Source: Ornithinimicrobium sufpigmenti
GTDB lineage: Bacteria > Actinomycetota > Actinomycetes > Actinomycetales > Dermatophilaceae
Length of the DNA stretch: 64,000 nt
Assembly (NCBI RefSeq): GCF_004322775.1
Contig: NZ_CP036403.1
Span: forward strand, 248,001-312,000
Direction: 5' to 3'
The translations under genes and the position numbers were made by a program. How positions within the stretch are numbered: position 1 is the stretch's first letter; each line of letters opens with the position of its first letter. The notes under the pieces are model-generated. The model had not been told where the DNA came from, did no database searches, and was given only the letters and a program-made list of their open reading frames with translations. Of this stretch, positions 62,085 to 64,000 are shown piece after piece.

Positions 62085-63179
62085 TCAGCGGCGGCGACGG
62101 TCCCAGTGGGCGAAGCCCGCGTTGCGCGCCGTCTCCTCACTGTCGAACCAGACCTCGGCCCGGACCGCGTCATAGCTCGGCGAGTCCGCGGTGTGGAAGA
62201 GCATCGAGCCGGTGTTGCCCTTGACCTCCCAGCCCTGGGGCCCGGAGCCGTCCTCGGCAGGCTCGACCGAACCCGCACCGTAGACGGACTCCGCGAAGAC
62301 GTGACCGCCGACCGGAGCCTCCTGCTGTTGCTCCTCGGCCGCCGGCTCGTCCACCGCCGGCTCGTCCGCGAGCGGCTCGGCGACGACGGGCTCGACCGGC
62401 TCGGCTGCGACCGGCTCCTCGTGGACGACCGGCTCGACCGGCTCGACCGGCTCGGCTGCGATCGGCTCGGCAGGGACGGGCGGTGCTGCGTAACCGTCCC
62501 CCTGGTCACGGTCGCCCACGTCGCGGGCGTCGAGCACCTCGTCGGCCGTCAGCGGCTCGTCCTGGACCCCGGCCGCAGGACGGTCGGCCATCTCCTCGTG
62601 GCGTGCCTCGTCAGCGATCAGGTGACCGTCGGTGCGAGGGTCCTGGAACTGCGGGTCGGGCTCGACCTCCTCCCGCGGCTCGCGGTCGACACCGAAGAAG
62701 TCGTCGGCCGGACGGGCGGCCTCGGTCGTCCCGCCGGTCGCGGGCTGGGTGGAGGAAGCGGCATACCCCTCGTCATAGCTGTCCTCCATGACCGCGCGGT
62801 CCTCGACGTCGGCCCGGTCCACCGGCGTCGCGCCCCCGGTCCCGGCCGGGGCGTCGTACGTGGTCTGGTCGAACGGCGCGTCGTCCCGCGCGGGGGTCTC
62901 CACCGCGGCGACCCCCTGGGTCTCCTCCGGGGCGGTCCGCCCGCCCAGGTCGCCACGGCGGTCGGTGTCGGGGCGGTCGGTGTCGGGTCGGTCGGTGTCG
63001 GGTCGGTCGGTGTCCGGGCGGTCGGTGGCGGGCCGGTCGCTGTCACGGCCCACGGCCGGCGTGCCGGAGCCGTCCAGGGAGTCGTCGCCCCCCGGACGAC
63101 GCAGGAGCATGAAGATCGCGGCGCCGATGAGCAGCACCAGGAGAGCAACAATGATCCACGTTGTCGTCGAGTTGTCCAT
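62085..63179 (-). CDS. Membrane-anchored sunset-domain protein with repeats
   Basis: A 364-residue protein. A single N-terminal helix (TTWIIVALLVLLIGAAIFMLL) is followed by a tandem DRPDT repeat (residues 48-72), a 200-residue acidic Pro/Glu/Val-rich region with (A)EPVEPV repeats, and a C-terminal domain of about 50 residues (GWEVKGNTGSMLFHTADSPSYDAVRAEVWF in part, then EETARNAGFAHWDRRRR). That last motif is the 'sunset' domain of actinobacterial proteins, function unknown. The ATG is preceded by AGGTAGGA. Confidence 0.75.
   Translation of the reverse strand: MDNSTTTWIIVALLVLLIGAAIFMLLRRPGGDDSLDGSGTPAVGRDSDRPATDRPDTDRPDTDRPDTDRPDTDRRGDLGGRTAPEETQGVAAVETPARDDAPFDQTTYDAPAGTGGATPVDRADVEDRAVMEDSYDEGYAASSTQPATGGTTEAARPADDFFGVDREPREEVEPDPQFQDPRTDGHLIADEARHEEMADRPAAGVQDEPLTADEVLDARDVGDRDQGDGYAAPPVPAEPIAAEPVEPVEPVVHEEPVAAEPVEPVVAEPLADEPAVDEPAAEEQQQEAPVGGHVFAESVYGAGSVEPAEDGSGPQGWEVKGNTGSMLFHTADSPSYDAVRAEVWFDSEETARNAGFAHWDRRRR
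62961..63035. repeat. Five 15-bp tandem repeats inside the sunset-domain gene
   Basis: GTCGGTGTCGGGGCG-type 15-mers repeat at 62961-62975, 62976-62990, 62991-63005, 63006-63020 and 63021-63035, encoding DRPDT (or DRPAT) in frame on the complementary strand. Confidence 0.85.
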
Positions 63180-63324
63180 CGTCCTACCTCCGTCTGGCGA
63201 CCGTCACCGGCCGCGTTGGCGGGCGCACGCGGTGCCTGCGCCGTTGGCATTACCGTAGTGCGATTCGGTGGTGGCGGCCACGGGTACGGGCTGCCGACCT
63301 GCGCAGAAGTGGCAGACTCGGGGG

Positions 63325-63984
63325 GTGAGCGAAGCCCCCGAACTGACCGGAGTGGCCGGCTGGGCCGTGGGGGTGATGGAGGCGCTGGGGGGCCCGGGGG
63401 CGGGGCTGATCATCGCGCTGGAGAACCTCTTCCCGCCCATCCCCAGCGAGGTGATCCTGCCGCTCGCCGGGTTCGCCGCCAGCCAGGGCAGCTTCACCCT
63501 CCCGGGCGCGATCTTGTGGACCACCCTCGGCTCTGTCGTCGGTGCCCTGGTGATCTACACCCTGGGGGCCGCCCTGGGACGGGAGCGGTTCCGGTCCGTC
63601 TGGGGCCGGGTACCCCTGCTCGACCTGGAGGACCTCGACCGGGCCGAGGCGTGGTTCGACCGGCACGGGGGCAAGGCGGTCTTCCTCGGGCGCATGCTGC
63701 CGCTGATCCGCAGCCTGATCTCGATCCCGGCCGGCATCGAGCGGATGCCGCTGCGCCGGTTCCTGCCGCTGACGCTCGCCGGCAGCCTCCTCTGGAACTG
63801 CATCTTCATCCTCGCCGGGTACCAGCTCGGGGAGAGCTGGCACATCGTCGAGCGGTATGCCGGGGTGCTGCAGTGGCTGGTCATCGCCGGTGCCGCCGTC
63901 TTCGCCGTCTGGTTCGTCGTCCGCAAGGTGCGTCAGGCCCGGCAGTCCCGCGAGCGCCGCGACGCACCCGAGGCCGGCCGGTGA
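63325..63984 (+). CDS. DedA family membrane protein
   Basis: A 219-residue DedA/VTT-type protein: ALENLFPPIPSEVILPLAGFAA (re-entrant helix with the conserved Glu), a GSVVGALVIYTLGAALGRERF helix, FLGRMLPLIRSLISIPAGIERM (the conserved Arg motif) and GSLLWNCIFILAGYQLG. DedA proteins are flippase-like proteins for undecaprenyl phosphate or phospholipids. The start is GTG 63325, 6 nt after CAGACT. Confidence 0.92.
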   Translation: MSEAPELTGVAGWAVGVMEALGGPGAGLIIALENLFPPIPSEVILPLAGFAASQGSFTLPGAILWTTLGSVVGALVIYTLGAALGRERFRSVWGRVPLLDLEDLDRAEAWFDRHGGKAVFLGRMLPLIRSLISIPAGIERMPLRRFLPLTLAGSLLWNCIFILAGYQLGESWHIVERYAGVLQWLVIAGAAVFAVWFVVRKVRQARQSRERRDAPEAGR

Positions 63985-64000
63985 CAGCGGGTCCGCCGGT

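Overview
The window is about 72% G+C chromosomal DNA from a Gram-positive actinobacterium. An HspR/HAIR-controlled dnaK operon and clpB, LprG/P55-type and HhH-GPD genes, a PHO-box-preceded pst operon, a DUF222-HNH gene and very widespread leaderless promoters all fit Micrococcales. A position near Intrasporangiaceae/Ornithinimicrobiaceae is my inference from gene style, not a database result. No rRNA or tRNA gene and no CRISPR array was seen.

Layout. 1-9.5 kb: hydrolase tail, purine nucleoside phosphorylase (deoD), a glycosyltransferase plus small-molecule-kinase pair, FMN reductase, crotonase, beta-glucuronidase (uidA), a GlgC-like nucleotidyltransferase and an alpha/beta hydrolase. 9.5-15.9 kb: epimerase, a PadR plus membrane-protein pair, a YqeB-like protein, a DUF222-HNH protein and a creatinase-like M24 protein preceded by a possible coupled small ORF.

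16.0-25.7 kb is the most notable region: a complete plantazolicin-like linear azol(in)e peptide (LAP/TOMM) cluster. It holds a 51-aa precursor whose leader ends in LFEPTAA (plantazolicin: LFEPMAA) followed by the unfamiliar core RCSSSSSTCCVLCVKVS. Then come an ABC exporter, an NmrA-like protein without a nucleotide-binding loop, a two-helix membrane protein, the E1-like cyclodehydratase partner (C), YcaO (D), the FMN dehydrogenase (B) and a CPBP protease (E). A convergent operon encodes a methyltransferase (candidate PznL) with a histidine kinase and LuxR-type regulator. The inferred route is: the C protein binds the leader, YcaO cyclises Cys/Ser/Thr, the dehydrogenase oxidises azolines to azoles, the protease removes the leader, the methyltransferase dimethylates the freed N-terminal Arg, and the ABC pair exports the product.

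26-28.6 kb is a rearranged mobile-element patch. An orphan ABC ATPase is followed by only 18 codons of its permease, then a truncated IS3-family element, then a truncated tnsA-like gene with a cluster of end-type repeats, right next to the heat-shock promoter. 28.6-33 kb: dnaK-grpE-dnaJ-hspR under two HAIR-like boxes. 33-37 kb: an ABC transporter divergent from a two-component system. 37-46.7 kb: patatin, lipoprotein, sirtuin, AAA ATPase with iteron-like repeats plus MFS, a possible leader-peptide attenuator, RraB-like protein, CYTH-CHAD protein, a broken macro-domain gene and a ZIP transporter. 46.7-53.8 kb: clpB (HAIR box) and pstSCAB (PHO box). 53.8-58.5 kb: inverted 23-bp repeat arrays, a LprG/P55-like lipoprotein-efflux operon with an HhH-GPD protein and a second MFS. 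58.5-64 kb: xthA, SRPBCC protein, endonuclease IV, SDR, pyrE, a sunset-domain protein and a DedA protein.

Across the window, at least 15 genes have a TANNNT box 5-8 nt upstream of the start codon, implying leaderless transcription as the normal mode for first genes of operons.
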